DNA of 64,000 nt from Coriobacteriaceae bacterium AF45-21 (GTDB lineage: Bacteria > Actinomycetota > Coriobacteriia > Coriobacteriales > Coriobacteriaceae): assembly GCA_027682925.1 (NCBI GenBank), contig JAQCYU010000007.1:1-64000 (forward strand). The letters run 5' to 3'. The notes under the pieces were generated by a model, which saw only the letters and a list, made by a program, of their open reading frames with translations, made no database searches and was not told where the DNA came from. Below, one piece after another: positions 34,173-44,387 of this stretch. The position numbers and the translations under genes are program-made. The stretch's first letter is position 1. The number at the start of each line of letters is the position of its first letter.

Positions 34173-37100
34173 ATGCGCAGGAATTCCATTTTTACGAAAC
34201 GGTGGGTGAAGGGAAGCGCGGTCCTCGTTGCCACTGCAGCGACGCTCGTGTTTGCCAATCCCCAGCAGGCGATTGCCACGCCGCTCAAGGGCGTCGACTC
34301 GGCGACCGTGTCCCAGTCTGCCTCGAATGTCGTCGACATCGATTTCGCTGACGGCATCAAGGGCCGTATTACGTTCCTCGAGGACGGTATTTTCCGTTAT
34401 AACGTCGACCCCAAGGGTGAGTTTCCGAGTACGCCACGCCGCGCAGTAAGTCCCACACGGCTAAGATCCAGGCTCAGCCCGATACCTCGGACACCTACAG
34501 CAAGCCGAGTGCGACGGTTGCCGACAAGGGCGACACTATCGAGATCACCGGCGGAAAGGCGACCGTGATCCTGGACAAGGCGACTGGCAAGATGAGTATC
34601 AAGTCAGGCGACCGTGTCGTGGTTTCCGAGTCCGCGTCCCTCGACCTTGATAAGAAGGGTACCGTCCAGACGCTCGCCAAGGAGAAGTCCGAGAACTTCT
34701 TTGGCGGCGGCACCCAGAACGGACGCTTCCTGCACACCAACCAGACCATCGCCATCTCCAACACGAACAACTGGACCGATGGCGGCGTTGCCTCGCCCAA
34801 CCCGTTTTATTGGACGAGTGACGGCTACGGCGTGCTCCGAAACACGTTTGCAGAGGGTTCCTACGACTTCGGTTCCACGGACTCATCGACGGTCACGACT
34901 TTGCACAGCGAGAATGAGTTTGATGCCTACTACTTCGTGGCGACCAACGAGGGAGCTTCGAACGTGGCAACTGAGATGCTGCAGGACTACTACAAGGTGA
35001 CCGGTAACCCGGTACTGCTGCCCGAGTACGGGTTCTACCTTGGTCATCTTAATGCCTATAACCGTGATGGCTGGTCAACGACCTCGGGTCAAAAGAAGTG
35101 GGAGACCAAGGGCAGCAAGTCCTCGAGCGAGAAGGGCGACGTTAAGTACGAGTCTGGCATGTCGACGGGCTACAAGCTCGACGGCACACTTGCGGCCGAG
35201 ACGCTCAACGGTGAGGGCCCTACGGTTGATACCGAGAACATGAAAGCGACCGATTTCGACCGCCAGTTCTCTGCTCGGCAGGTTATCGATGACTACGAGG
35301 ACAGCGACATGCCGCTCGGCTGGTTCCTGCCGAACGACGGCTACGGCGCCGGCTATGGCCAGAACGGTTACTACAAGACCGGCGGCGTCAACTCCGACGG
35401 AGCGAGCTCGGCCGACCGTCTTAACGCTGTGCGTGCCAACGTCGACAACCTTAAGAAGTTCACCGAGTATGCCAACTCAAAGGGTGTGAGCACGGGCTTG
35501 TGGACCCAGTCCAACCTTGAGCCCGACAGCAACCCTGAGACCCCGTGGCATCTGCTTCGCGACTTCGACGCCGAGGTCAAGACGGGAGGCATCACTACCC
35601 TTAAGACCGACGTTGCCTGGGTTGGATCTGGCTACTCCTTTGGTCTTAATGGCATCAAGACAGCTTATGACACGGTGACGACCGGCGCTAACAAGCGCCC
35701 CAACATCATCACGCTCGATGGTTGGGCCGGCACGCAGCGCTTTGGTGGCATTTGGACCGGCGACCAGTATGGCGGTAACTGGGAGTACATTCGCTTCCAT
35801 ATCCCCACGTATATCGGTCAGAGTCTTTCGGGCAACCCCAACATCGGCTCCGACATGGATGGCATTTTTGGCGGCGACCCCATCATCTCTGCGCGTGACT
35901 ACCAGTGGAAGACGTTCACGCCCTCTATGCTCGACATGGACGGTTGGGGCACCTACCGTAAATCGCCCATGACGCACGGCGATCCCTACACAGGCATCTC
36001 GCGCTTCTACCTCAAGCTCAAGGCGCAGCTCATGCCCTATATCTACACGAGCGCGGCCTCGGCGGCCAACATCGACACGGGTAACGGCGATGCCGGCCTG
36101 CCCATGATCCGCGCCATGCTGCTTTCCGATAACTCCGAGTACGCCGCAAGCACCTCGACGCAGTACCAGTATATGTTCGGTGAGAACTTCCTAGTGGCAC
36201 CGGTGTATCAGGATACCCAGGCAGACGAGAACGGCAACGACATTCGCAATGGGATTTACCTCCCCAACTACGGCACCGACGAGAATCCCACCATCTGGAT
36301 CGATTACTTCTCGGGTAAGCAGTATCGCGGCGGCCAGGTTCTCAACAACTACGAGGCTCCGCTTTGGAGCTGCCGCTGTTTGTGAAGGCCAACGCTATCG
36401 TGCCGATGTACGCCGAGAACAACAACCCCGAGGCCGTGAGCGACACCAACACCAAGGGTACCGACCGCAGCCAGCGTATCGTCGAGTTCTTCGCCACCGA
36501 GGGCGACGGCACCTTTACGCAGTACGAGGACGACGGCTCCTCCATCGAGAACAACACGACTGAGGACGATTCCTACGGTACGATCGACAATATCTCCTAC
36601 GGTGAGCATGTGAGCACCGTCTACAGATCCAAGGCCGCAGGCGGCACCGCGACCTTTACCGCCGAAGCCTCGCAGGGTGGCTACAACGGCTACGACTCCA
36701 ATCGCACCACGACCTTCGTGGCCAACGTGTCCGCCAAGCCCATGAGCGTCGTCGCCAAGAACGGCGGATCCGCGCTCAACGTGGTTGAGGTCGACTCGCA
36801 GGAGACCTTTGACACCGCGACCCCCGAGCCGGCCAGGCGGTCTACTTCTACAGCGAGACCCCTAACCTCAACCACTACGGCAGCGATGCGGACGGCACCG
36901 AGGCCGAGCGGGGCGAGAGCTTTAACAACACCAAGATCACCACGAACCCCAAGGTCTACGTCAAGTTCGCGAAGACCGATGTTGCTGCGGCGGCGCAGAC
37001 GCTCGAGCTGGGCGGTTTCGTGAACGCCGACGCCACGCTCACAGCCGATCGCCTCAACGAGAGCCTCTCCGCACCCACGAACCTTGCTGCCCCCGAGGAC

Positions 37101-40100
37101 GTCACGACCCCAACGAGCATCAAGCTCACCTGGGGAAAGGTCGATGGTGCTACCTCCTACGACCTTAAGGTCGACGGCACCGTGTTCGCCGTGGGTGATG
37201 CGGCCGAGTTCACGCACACCGACCTCGCCTACAATAGCAAGCACACCTACCAGATTCGTTCGCGCAACGCCGAGGGCTACTCCGCCTGGAGCGATGTGCT
37301 CGAGGCGAACTCCGCACTCGATCCGTGGCGGAACGTCCCCGACGCCGAGCAAATCACCTGGGAGGGCTCACTTTACGGCAGCCATAAGGCCGAGCTCGCC
37401 TTCGACCATGAGTTCCAGTCGGGCGACGGCGGTTTCCACTCCGGTGGCAACGATCTGGGCAAGGCGCTTACCGTTGACTATGGACGCGCTTACAAGCTCG
37501 ATAAGCTCGAGTACTATCCGCGCGATGACGCCGGCAACGGCACTGTGACCAAGATGCGTGTTGAGACGAGTCTCGATGGCGTCCACTGGACGAGCCAAGA
37601 GGTCGATTGGGCACGTTCCGCTGATTGTAAGACGGTAGCGTTTGACGGCACCGTGGCCGCCCGTTACGTGCGCATGACACCGCTCGCCTCGGTCGGCAAT
37701 TTCTTCTCCGCGTCCGAGATTGCCATCTACAAGACCGACGGCACGGATGGCTTCGCCGTGGGCTCCAACCTCAACAAGGCCACGATCTCCGACGGAGACT
37801 ACTCCAACATGAAGAACTATCTGGGCCTCGAGAATCGCGAGCCCGATACCCCGACGTTCGGTTCGCAGATCCGCGACCACTTCGCCGACCTCAACGATAA
37901 CGGCGTTTACGACGTCTACGATTACTCGTTCACCATGGCGGGTCTTGACGGCGGCACTAAACAAAAGGGCAAGGTCGCAGGTTCGCTCGCGGTGATTCCG
38001 AGCAAGACCGAGGTCGAGGCCGGTGATGAGATCACCGTTGATGTCTATGCGGCCGACGCCAAGAACGTCAACGCCCTGGGCGCTCTCGTCAACTTCAAGA
38101 GCGACCAGTTCGAGTTTGTGTCCGAGAGCATCGCGCAGGACGGCTCGACTGCCGGCATGGAGAACCTGTCTCGCGAGAAGGTCCAGTTCGCGGACAGAAC
38201 GCAGACTATCAATCTCGCCTTTGCCAACCGCGGCGATGGCAAGCTCTACAACGGTACCGGCGCGGTGGCGAGTTTCAAGCTCAAGGCCAAGACCGCCGGC
38301 AAGGTCGAACTGCCCTCGACATCTTGGCTCATCGGTCCGGCATGCGACGCACTTGAGTTTGCGAGCGACGGCACGGTGACGATGCCGGATGTTCCTCAGC
38401 CAACGGTCGCCGAGTACGGTCAGGACGCCTTCAACATCACGATGACCAACGATGAGCTCACGACCGACGACGGGACCAACGTCGAGAAACTTATCCAGCA
38501 GAAGAGCTATAACGCGCTGTTCGATAATAACGAGGGCGACAACGGCTTTGAGTTCCTATGGAACTGGAGCGGCAACTGGGACAGCGAGGGTAAGCTTCCG
38601 AGTTACGTGAAGCTTCCCACCACGATGACATTCGCATTTAAGACGCCGTCGAAACTCGATAGTGTCGAGGTCGTTAACCGCAACGGTGGCAACGGAACCG
38701 TGCAGAAGATCAAGGCTGTCGTGACGTTCGAGGATGGCTCGACCCAAGAGTTCGCGGGCGGGGAGTACGATTCCTTCCTGGCTCGCTACGCCTTTGACCT
38801 CTCTGCCGAGAACAAGGGCAAGAAGGCGACCAAGGTCGAGGTCACGCCGCTTGAGGCATCGGGTGACCAGATGCTCACACTGCGTGAGGTCAACTTCAAC
38901 TACACGCAGGGTGTCGAGGCCATCGAGGGTGTCGAGCTAGGCAAGAACCAGACCGAGTTCTTTGAAGGCGACATTACGCCCGTCGACGCCAAGGCTACGC
39001 CTGAGAGCGCTGGCTACCCCTATGTGACGGTCGAGAGCTCCGACCCCTCTGTGGTAAGCGTCTCCGCTGTTCAGGCTGGCGATAGCGTGAGCTACTACCT
39101 GCGTGCCAACAAGGCCGGCAAGGCAAAGATCACGGTGGCGTCGGTACTCGACCCCTCCAAGACCGCATCCTATGAGGTCGAGGTCAAGGCTGGTGTCGAT
39201 ACCTCTGCGCTCGTAGCAGCGCTTTCCAAAGCCGCGGGCTACAGCGAGTCCGTCTACACCAAGGATTCCTATGCAGCTCTCACCACTGCGGTCGAGGCGG
39301 CTCAGAAGCTCCTCGACAGCGGCCAGGGCAGCTATAGCAAGAAGGATGTCGCAGACGCCACAGCCAAGATCGAGAAGGCAATCGACGGCCTCAAGATGCG
39401 CCCTGTTGATGAGAAGATTCTCATCAACACGCCCGAGAACCGCAAGAACGTCAAGGTGGCCGGCTTCTCGAGTGAGGCCGACTACGAGGGCAGCAACGCC
39501 GTCAACGCTCTCGACGGCGACGAGCGGACGCTTTGGCACAGCGACTGGGCCCATGGGACCGGTATGCCCCAGTATCTGAGTGTCGACCTGGGCCGCGACT
39601 ACGATCTCACCGACGTTACATTCCTGCCGCGCCAGGACGGCGGCACTAACGGCGATATCTTCGAGGCCGAGATACTGGTCTCCGACACTGCCGACGGTTA
39701 TGAGAAGGGCACCGCCGCGTCGATGGGTACGTTCGCCTTCGACAACGATGGCCGCGTGCTCACCGACCGTGGCGACTGGAAACAGATGAGCTTTGGCGCG
39801 CGCGCGGTCGCTACGTGACCGTCAAGGTGATTCACGCCGGCGGGGGCGACGTTGATGCCTACTGCAGCATGGCGGAGCTCAAGTTCTACGGTACGGCCGT
39901 CCCCGATCCGGTGGCGAAGGATGATCTCACTGCCGCGATCGAAAAGGTTGATGCCGAGCTTGCCGCCGGCGACCTCAAGGCCGGCGACTACACTGAGGCC
40001 TCCTGGACGGCGCTCGAGAACGCCCTGGCGAGCGCCCGCGCCATCTTGAGCGACGAGGATGCCACGCAGGACGAGGTCGACCAGGCGCTCAGGGCGCTCG

Positions 40101-40582
40101 AGAGCGCCCGCGACGCGCTCGAGAAGACCCCGGTGGTCCCGGTCGAGAATCCGACTAAGAAGCAGCTCAAGGCCCTGGTCAAGCAGGCGAAGGAGACTGA
40201 CACCAGGGGCAAGACGGCCGAGTCTGTCAAGGCCCTGACGGATGCCATTACCTACGCCGAGGACGTCTTGGGTGATGAGAATGCTTCCGACACCCAGATC
40301 CAGGCGGCCTATAGCCAGCTCAAGCTGGCCATTGAGAGCCTCAAGGATGCCGATTCCGGCAACCAGGGCGGCTCGGGCAACCAGGGTTCCGGCAATGGCT
40401 CGAACGGCGGCAACCAGGCGGGCAAGCCCGCAGGCGACAAGGCCCAGGGCAGCAAGAAGAACGGTTCGGCGATTCCCAATACCGGAGACCAGACGGCGGC
40501 GACCGTCGCGACCGTCGGTGGTCTTGGCGCCATCATCGCCGCGATCGGCGCTTTCTTCCATCGTCGCAGCAAGGCTAAGTAG
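34173..40582 (+). CDS. Wall-anchored GH31 glycosidase with CBM32, FN3, dockerin-like, cohesin-like and FIVAR modules, frame broken four times
   Basis: The conceptual protein of 2,137 residues has a signal peptide (cut near AIA-TP, residue 36), a GH31 catalytic domain (about 265-710; candidate catalytic Asp D480 in LKTDVAW and D561 in GSDMDG), FN3 (965-1050), a first F5/8-type CBM32 (1057-1190), a dockerin-like repeat (DLNDNGVYDVYDY, near 1245), a cohesin-like module (1268-1408), a second sugar-binding-like domain (1437-1577), an Ig-like domain, FIVAR repeats, a last CBM32 (1750-1910) and the sorting signal IPNTGD plus membrane helix. The KTDVAW pattern resembles GH31 alpha-N-acetylgalactosaminidases, so mucin O-glycans are a likely substrate. 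Single missing bases near 34424, 36373, 36836 and 39811 break the frame; all four are minus-one shifts. The start ATG follows AAAGGAG. Confidence 0.88.
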
Positions 40583-40600
40583 CCCCAGCAACAGCTAAGC

Positions 40601-40644
40601 AAGCGTGCCCGCCGTCCCACCCAAGGACGGTGGGCACGCTTTTT
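40601..40644 (+). terminator. GH31 gene terminator
   Basis: A 16-bp stem with one G-U pair (AGCGTGCCCGCCGTCC with GGACGGTGGGCACGCT) runs into TTTTT. Confidence 0.9.
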
Positions 40645-40799
40645 GAATGTAGGCAGAAAGCTCCGACCCTTCGGCCTTAATCTCGCAAAGCGTTCCGTCT
40701 CCCGCCGAACACATCAGCATCGGCGGCTATACTTGAATTATTTGCAGTTAAGGGTCGCGGATTGGCCGCGTCACCGCTCTCAACAGGAGGTCTTTGTTT

Positions 40800-41264
40800 A
40801 TGGCAGATCAAAAGCCGGTTGTCGGGATCATCATGGGCTCCAAGTCCGATCTGGGTGTTATGGAAGGCTGCACCGCCGAGCTCGAGGCGCTCGGTGTGCC
40901 CTATGAGCTCGTCATTGCGAGCGCACACCGCACACCGGCGAAGGTCCACGAGTGGGCTTCGACTGCTGCCGATCGCGGTATCAAAGTGATTATCGCCGCC
41001 GCCGGCAAGGCCGCTCACCTGGGTGGTGTCGTGGCCGCCTTTACGCCGCTGCCGGTTATCGGCGTACCTATGAAGACGAGTGACCTGGGCGGTATGGATT
41101 CGCTGCTGTCGATGGTGCAGATGCCTTCGGGCGTGCCCGTTGCCTGTGTGGCCATCAACGGTGCCAAGAACGCTGCCATCTACGCCACGCAGATTCTGGG
41201 CGCATGCGACCCCGAGTACCGCAAGGTTATCGAGAAGATGAAGCAGGAGATGGCTGACGCCTAA
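40800..41264 (+). CDS. purE: N5-carboxyaminoimidazole ribonucleotide mutase
   Basis: PurE (class I) moves the carboxyl group of N5-CAIR to give CAIR in purine synthesis. The 154-residue protein shows the family motifs GIIMGSKSDL, SAHRTP, AAAGKAAHLGGV and MPSGVPVACVAING. ATG 40800 is preceded by AGGAGG. purK is not in the window. Confidence 0.96.
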   Translation: MADQKPVVGIIMGSKSDLGVMEGCTAELEALGVPYELVIASAHRTPAKVHEWASTAADRGIKVIIAAAGKAAHLGGVVAAFTPLPVIGVPMKTSDLGGMDSLLSMVQMPSGVPVACVAINGAKNAAIYATQILGACDPEYRKVIEKMKQEMADA

Positions 41265-41300
41265 GCGCTCTGCCAGTCCATTTGCAGCATAAGGAGAGCC

Positions 41301-42299
41301 ATGTCCGACTATCAGGGAAAGCGTTTTTCGGCTTCTCGGATTCCCGATCCAGCCAAGTCGGGAGCAGCGCGCGCGCCGCAGCAGGGTCGGACATCCTCTC
41401 CTCAGCAGCCGCGCGCGCCACGCCCCGTGACGCCGGCGAAGCATCGCCGTCAGGATACACCTGCTGCATATCGCCCTTCGTCATACAGTACGGCCAAGAA
41501 GTCACCTCGCTCTTCGGCGCATACCGCGCCATCGAGCTATACCGAGCCGCCGCGCAAAAAGCGCCGCTCCGTCATTCCCATTCTGCTCATCATCATTGGC
41601 ATTGGCCTCATTGTTGCCGCTGCCGCCATCTTTATTAATGCCCAGATTGGCTACAAGCAGGCGAGCGAGTCGTATCAAAAGATCGAAAAGCAATATGTGA
41701 GCGACAAGGACGCCAGCGGCGTGCCGATTGTCGACTTCAACGCGCTCGCCCAGACAAATCCCGAGGTTGTGGGCTGGATTTACGCGCCCGGCACCAACAT
41801 CAACTACCCCGTGGTGCAGACCAATAACAACTCCAAGTACCTCAATACGTTGTTCGACGGTGCGGCCAATGCCTCGGGAGCCATCTTCTTGGATAGCGAC
41901 GACACCGCGCCGGGCATGGTGGATCAGCAGACCACGATTTACGGTCATCACATGAACGACGGTTCGATGTTCAACGTGATTTCGAACACGACCGATCAGG
42001 CGACGTTCGACAGCATGGAATACGTGTACTACATCACGCGCGATGCGACGTATAAGCTGCGTCCGCTGGCGACCAAGGTGGTCGAGGACACGTATGCCAA
42101 GGCGCGCACGACCAATTTTGAGGGCGACGACGGACTCAAGAACTACCTGTCCGAGATGCTCGACGGCGTTTCTGCCGTGGCGAGTGATGCCACCGATCGT
42201 GCCGCTTCGGCAACTAAGGTTGTAACGCTTGTGACCTGTCGTTCGCTGTCGCTGAGCAACACACGCGCCGTCATGGTGCTCACGCCGGTCGAGGAATAA
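41301..42299 (+). CDS. srtB: Class B sortase
   Basis: Sortases cut a C-terminal sorting signal and join the protein to the cell wall or to pilin partners. The 332-residue protein has a long basic, Pro-rich cytosolic N-terminal tail, one membrane anchor (IPILLIIIGIGLIVAAAAIF, about residues 94-113) and the catalytic core. The active-site His lies in TIYGHHM, the Cys in TLVTCRSL, and an Arg in SNTRAV. This pattern is class B. Its substrate motif is unknown; surface proteins in this window carry IPNTGD, LAATGD and LATTGD signals. Confidence 0.9.
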   Translation: MSDYQGKRFSASRIPDPAKSGAARAPQQGRTSSPQQPRAPRPVTPAKHRRQDTPAAYRPSSYSTAKKSPRSSAHTAPSSYTEPPRKKRRSVIPILLIIIGIGLIVAAAAIFINAQIGYKQASESYQKIEKQYVSDKDASGVPIVDFNALAQTNPEVVGWIYAPGTNINYPVVQTNNNSKYLNTLFDGAANASGAIFLDSDDTAPGMVDQQTTIYGHHMNDGSMFNVISNTTDQATFDSMEYVYYITRDATYKLRPLATKVVEDTYAKARTTNFEGDDGLKNYLSEMLDGVSAVASDATDRAASATKVVTLVTCRSLSLSNTRAVMVLTPVEE

Positions 42300-42308
42300 G
42301 TTGTTCGA

Positions 42309-42345
42309 GAGTAGCTAAAAAGGCCCCGTCCCAAATTGGCTACTC
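42309..42345. repeat. REP-like palindrome, CCCCGTCCC core
   Basis: GAGTAGC (42309-42315) pairs with GCTACTC (42339-42345) around GGCCCCGTCCCAAATT, the same core as at 5909-5945. Confidence 0.6.
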
Positions 42346-42363
42346 GACGACGGTAAGGGAGAA

Positions 42364-42782
42364 ATGATGCTCGAGAGTGGCAAATTGATGCCTCGATTGA
42401 TGCTTGGCTGCGCGAGGCCAAGGCCGATGCTTCGGCGGCAGGCCGTGGGATGTATCTGACGCATAACGGTGTGGTGCGCGCGACGCCCAAGGCTGAGGTG
42501 CGCGGAGTCGAGACCGATGGCGTGGCGCCTGGGCATAAGGTGGGCGGCATGGTGTTTGGCTTCGATGCTCAGAAGGTGCAGGCTGCTATCGAGGCCACGC
42601 GCGCGATGCCGGGTATCGGCTATGTGCGCGTGTGGCTGGCAAGCGGCGAGCTTTCCGTAGGTGACGACATCATGCTCGTGCTTATCGGCGGGGACATTCG
42701 CCCACACGTGGTCGATGCACTGCAGGCGCTCGTTGGCACCATCAAGAACGAATGCGTGAGTGAGGTCGAGCGCGAGGCATAG
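42364..42782 (+). CDS. MoaE-like molybdopterin synthase catalytic subunit, frame broken near the start
   Basis: MoaE makes molybdopterin by adding sulfur carried by MoaD. The readable part has HNGVVRATPKAEV and VRVWLASGELSVGDDIMLVLIGG, like divergent MoaE proteins. The usual active-site Lys-rich end is not clear, so function is uncertain. The first codons run in another frame: ATG 42364 follows AAGGGAG, and one missing base near 42378 joins it to IDASIDAWLREAK. This restores 139 residues, the family length. Without it, translation could start only at ATG 42450, which has no ribosome binding site. No other moa gene is in the window. Confidence 0.7.
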
Positions 42783-42811
42783 AGGATTGCGTCGATAGAA
42801 GGATCGTTTAT

Positions 42812-42852
42812 AAAAATGCCCACCGGTACGTGTGATACCGGCGGGCATTTTG
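42812..42852. terminator. Bidirectional terminator between moaE-like and the CmpB-type gene
   Basis: A 16-bp stem with one G-U pair (AAAATGCCCACCGGTA with TACCGGCGGGCATTTT), flanked by A and T runs on both sides; it serves the two convergent genes. Confidence 0.85.
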
Positions 42853-42872
42853 CGTTTTGGGCGCGGTGAGCG

Positions 42873-44102
42873 CTATACGCGTGTCGCATCCTTGGGGCTC
42901 ATGGTCATGCTCTGGAAGCGGTTTTCCATGTAGTCGTTATCGAAATACTTGCCGTAGAACTGCGCGACGGGAATATCCGGCTCCGTGCCGTTGACGCGCT
43001 GGTACCAGTAGTCGAGCGACTGCAGCGTCATGACGCCGTCGACCAGCATAATGACGGTAAAGATGACGGTAGCCGAGTAGCGACTCTTCCACGGAATCAT
43101 GTTGATGAGCTTGAGCAGCCTCGGCAGCAGCAGCTTGATCCAGATAAGGCCACCCAGGCCCCACAGGCAGGCAAAGCCCGTGCAGGTGCGTCCGCCCGTA
43201 AGGACGGCGAGTGGGTCGGGCATGCCGAACAGCTTCATGTGCGAGTAGCTCCACGAGACCACGCCAAATGAGGTCTGCATAAACCAGCCCACGAACACCT
43301 CGAAGCTCGCGCCGAGCACAGCGCTTACCAGGAAAATGATGATGGGATTCTTTTTATAGAAGCGGTTGAGCACCATGGTCATGAGTACGGCACCAAAGCC
43401 ATAGATGGGGCTGAAGGGACCAAACAGCATGCCGGCGCGGTCCTGGTAGACGCCTGGGTCGTCGACCGTCATGTGCCAGATGTCCTCGGCGATCAGGCCG
43501 AGCACGCAGCAGACGAGGAATACCCAGAACAGGTTGAAGTAGTTGAGCTTGATGTAGCCCTCGCCGGTTTCATCGCGGCCGAGCATGCCCTCGGCGGCGG
43601 CGTCGCGGTCGAGCATCTCCTGCAGGCGGCGCTGCAGTTCGCGCTCCTGGCGAAGCGTAGGATCGACGGTGGCTGAAAGCGCGATGAGGATACCGAGCTG
43701 AATAGCGGGACGAAGCAAGAAGAGCCCGATACCTTGGAGCATCACGTCGACCAAAAGCTCGACGACGGTGAATGCAATAAGGATGTAGGACAGGCGGGCG
43801 GCGTTGCGGCGCTGGTTTTTGATAAGGTCCAGGCCAAAGATAATCAGGATGACGGCACTTGCCGCAGAGAGCATGATGCCGGCGACGATGAGTCCAACCG
43901 CGACGAGCGTGTTGCCGCCGAGCTTGGCAGCGGCGTTGCCGTTAATGAGCGCGGTGATGACCTGCCACATAAAGGCGGCGACCGACGGGAGTGTGCCCAC
44001 GCCGGACAGGATGCACAGGACGGCGTACACCTTAATGATGAGGGGAATCTTCTTGACCTCCGTGGCGCTGGGGACGCTGGGGTCGAGTCCGTTTCGATCC
44101 AT
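42873..44102 (-). CDS. Putative ABC-transporter type IV (CmpB-like) membrane protein
   Basis: The 409-residue protein has an N-terminal block of about four membrane helices (residues 20-170), a soluble charged linker (ERELQRRLQEML) and a C-terminal block that matches the CmpB-type family: FNLFWVFLVCCVLGLIAEDIW, then MLFGPFSPIYGFGAVLM. Family members occur alone in many Firmicutes and actinobacteria, and their function is not known. ATG 44102 is preceded by GAGAAAGG. It is transcribed away from purF. Confidence 0.8.
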   Translation of the reverse strand: MDRNGLDPSVPSATEVKKIPLIIKVYAVLCILSGVGTLPSVAAFMWQVITALINGNAAAKLGGNTLVAVGLIVAGIMLSAASAVILIIFGLDLIKNQRRNAARLSYILIAFTVVELLVDVMLQGIGLFLLRPAIQLGILIALSATVDPTLRQERELQRRLQEMLDRDAAAEGMLGRDETGEGYIKLNYFNLFWVFLVCCVLGLIAEDIWHMTVDDPGVYQDRAGMLFGPFSPIYGFGAVLMTMVLNRFYKKNPIIIFLVSAVLGASFEVFVGWFMQTSFGVVSWSYSHMKLFGMPDPLAVLTGGRTCTGFACLWGLGGLIWIKLLLPRLLKLINMIPWKSRYSATVIFTVIMLVDGVMTLQSLDYWYQRVNGTEPDIPVAQFYGKYFDNDYMENRFQSMTMSPKDATRV

Positions 44103-44340
44103 ACAGAACCTTTCTCGCTTTGTCCTAGATTACAAGGATACGCCGCCGACCTGCCAAAAGACAGGACGAACGTCCCAATTGCAACTTTGTAATCCCCAAC
44201 GGTGAGCGCGGCGGCCATCTGGGGGCGCGGGCGCTTGCACTGGACAGACCGATAAAATGTTTGGCCGCAAAACGGATTATTAGCTCGGTGGGCTTTTAAA
44301 AAGCGCTGCTCATGCGCTGGGGAGCGCGTCGCGCCGTGCG

Positions 44341-44346
44341 TATAAT
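44341..44346 (+). promoter_or_regulatory. Likely -10 box of purF
   Basis: A perfect TATAAT stands 41 bases before the purF start codon. The region 17 bases upstream is GC-rich, with no clear -35 box, so a regulator may assist. Confidence 0.5.
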
Positions 44347-44387
44347 AAGGCGGGTAACGCCAAAATACGAGGCTCTGAGGGGATGCC

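Noticed and set aside
34173-40582. Programmed frameshifting in the GH31 gene
   Set aside because: Four breaks, none with a slippery heptamer and following structure, and the same kind of break occurs in unrelated genes across the window.
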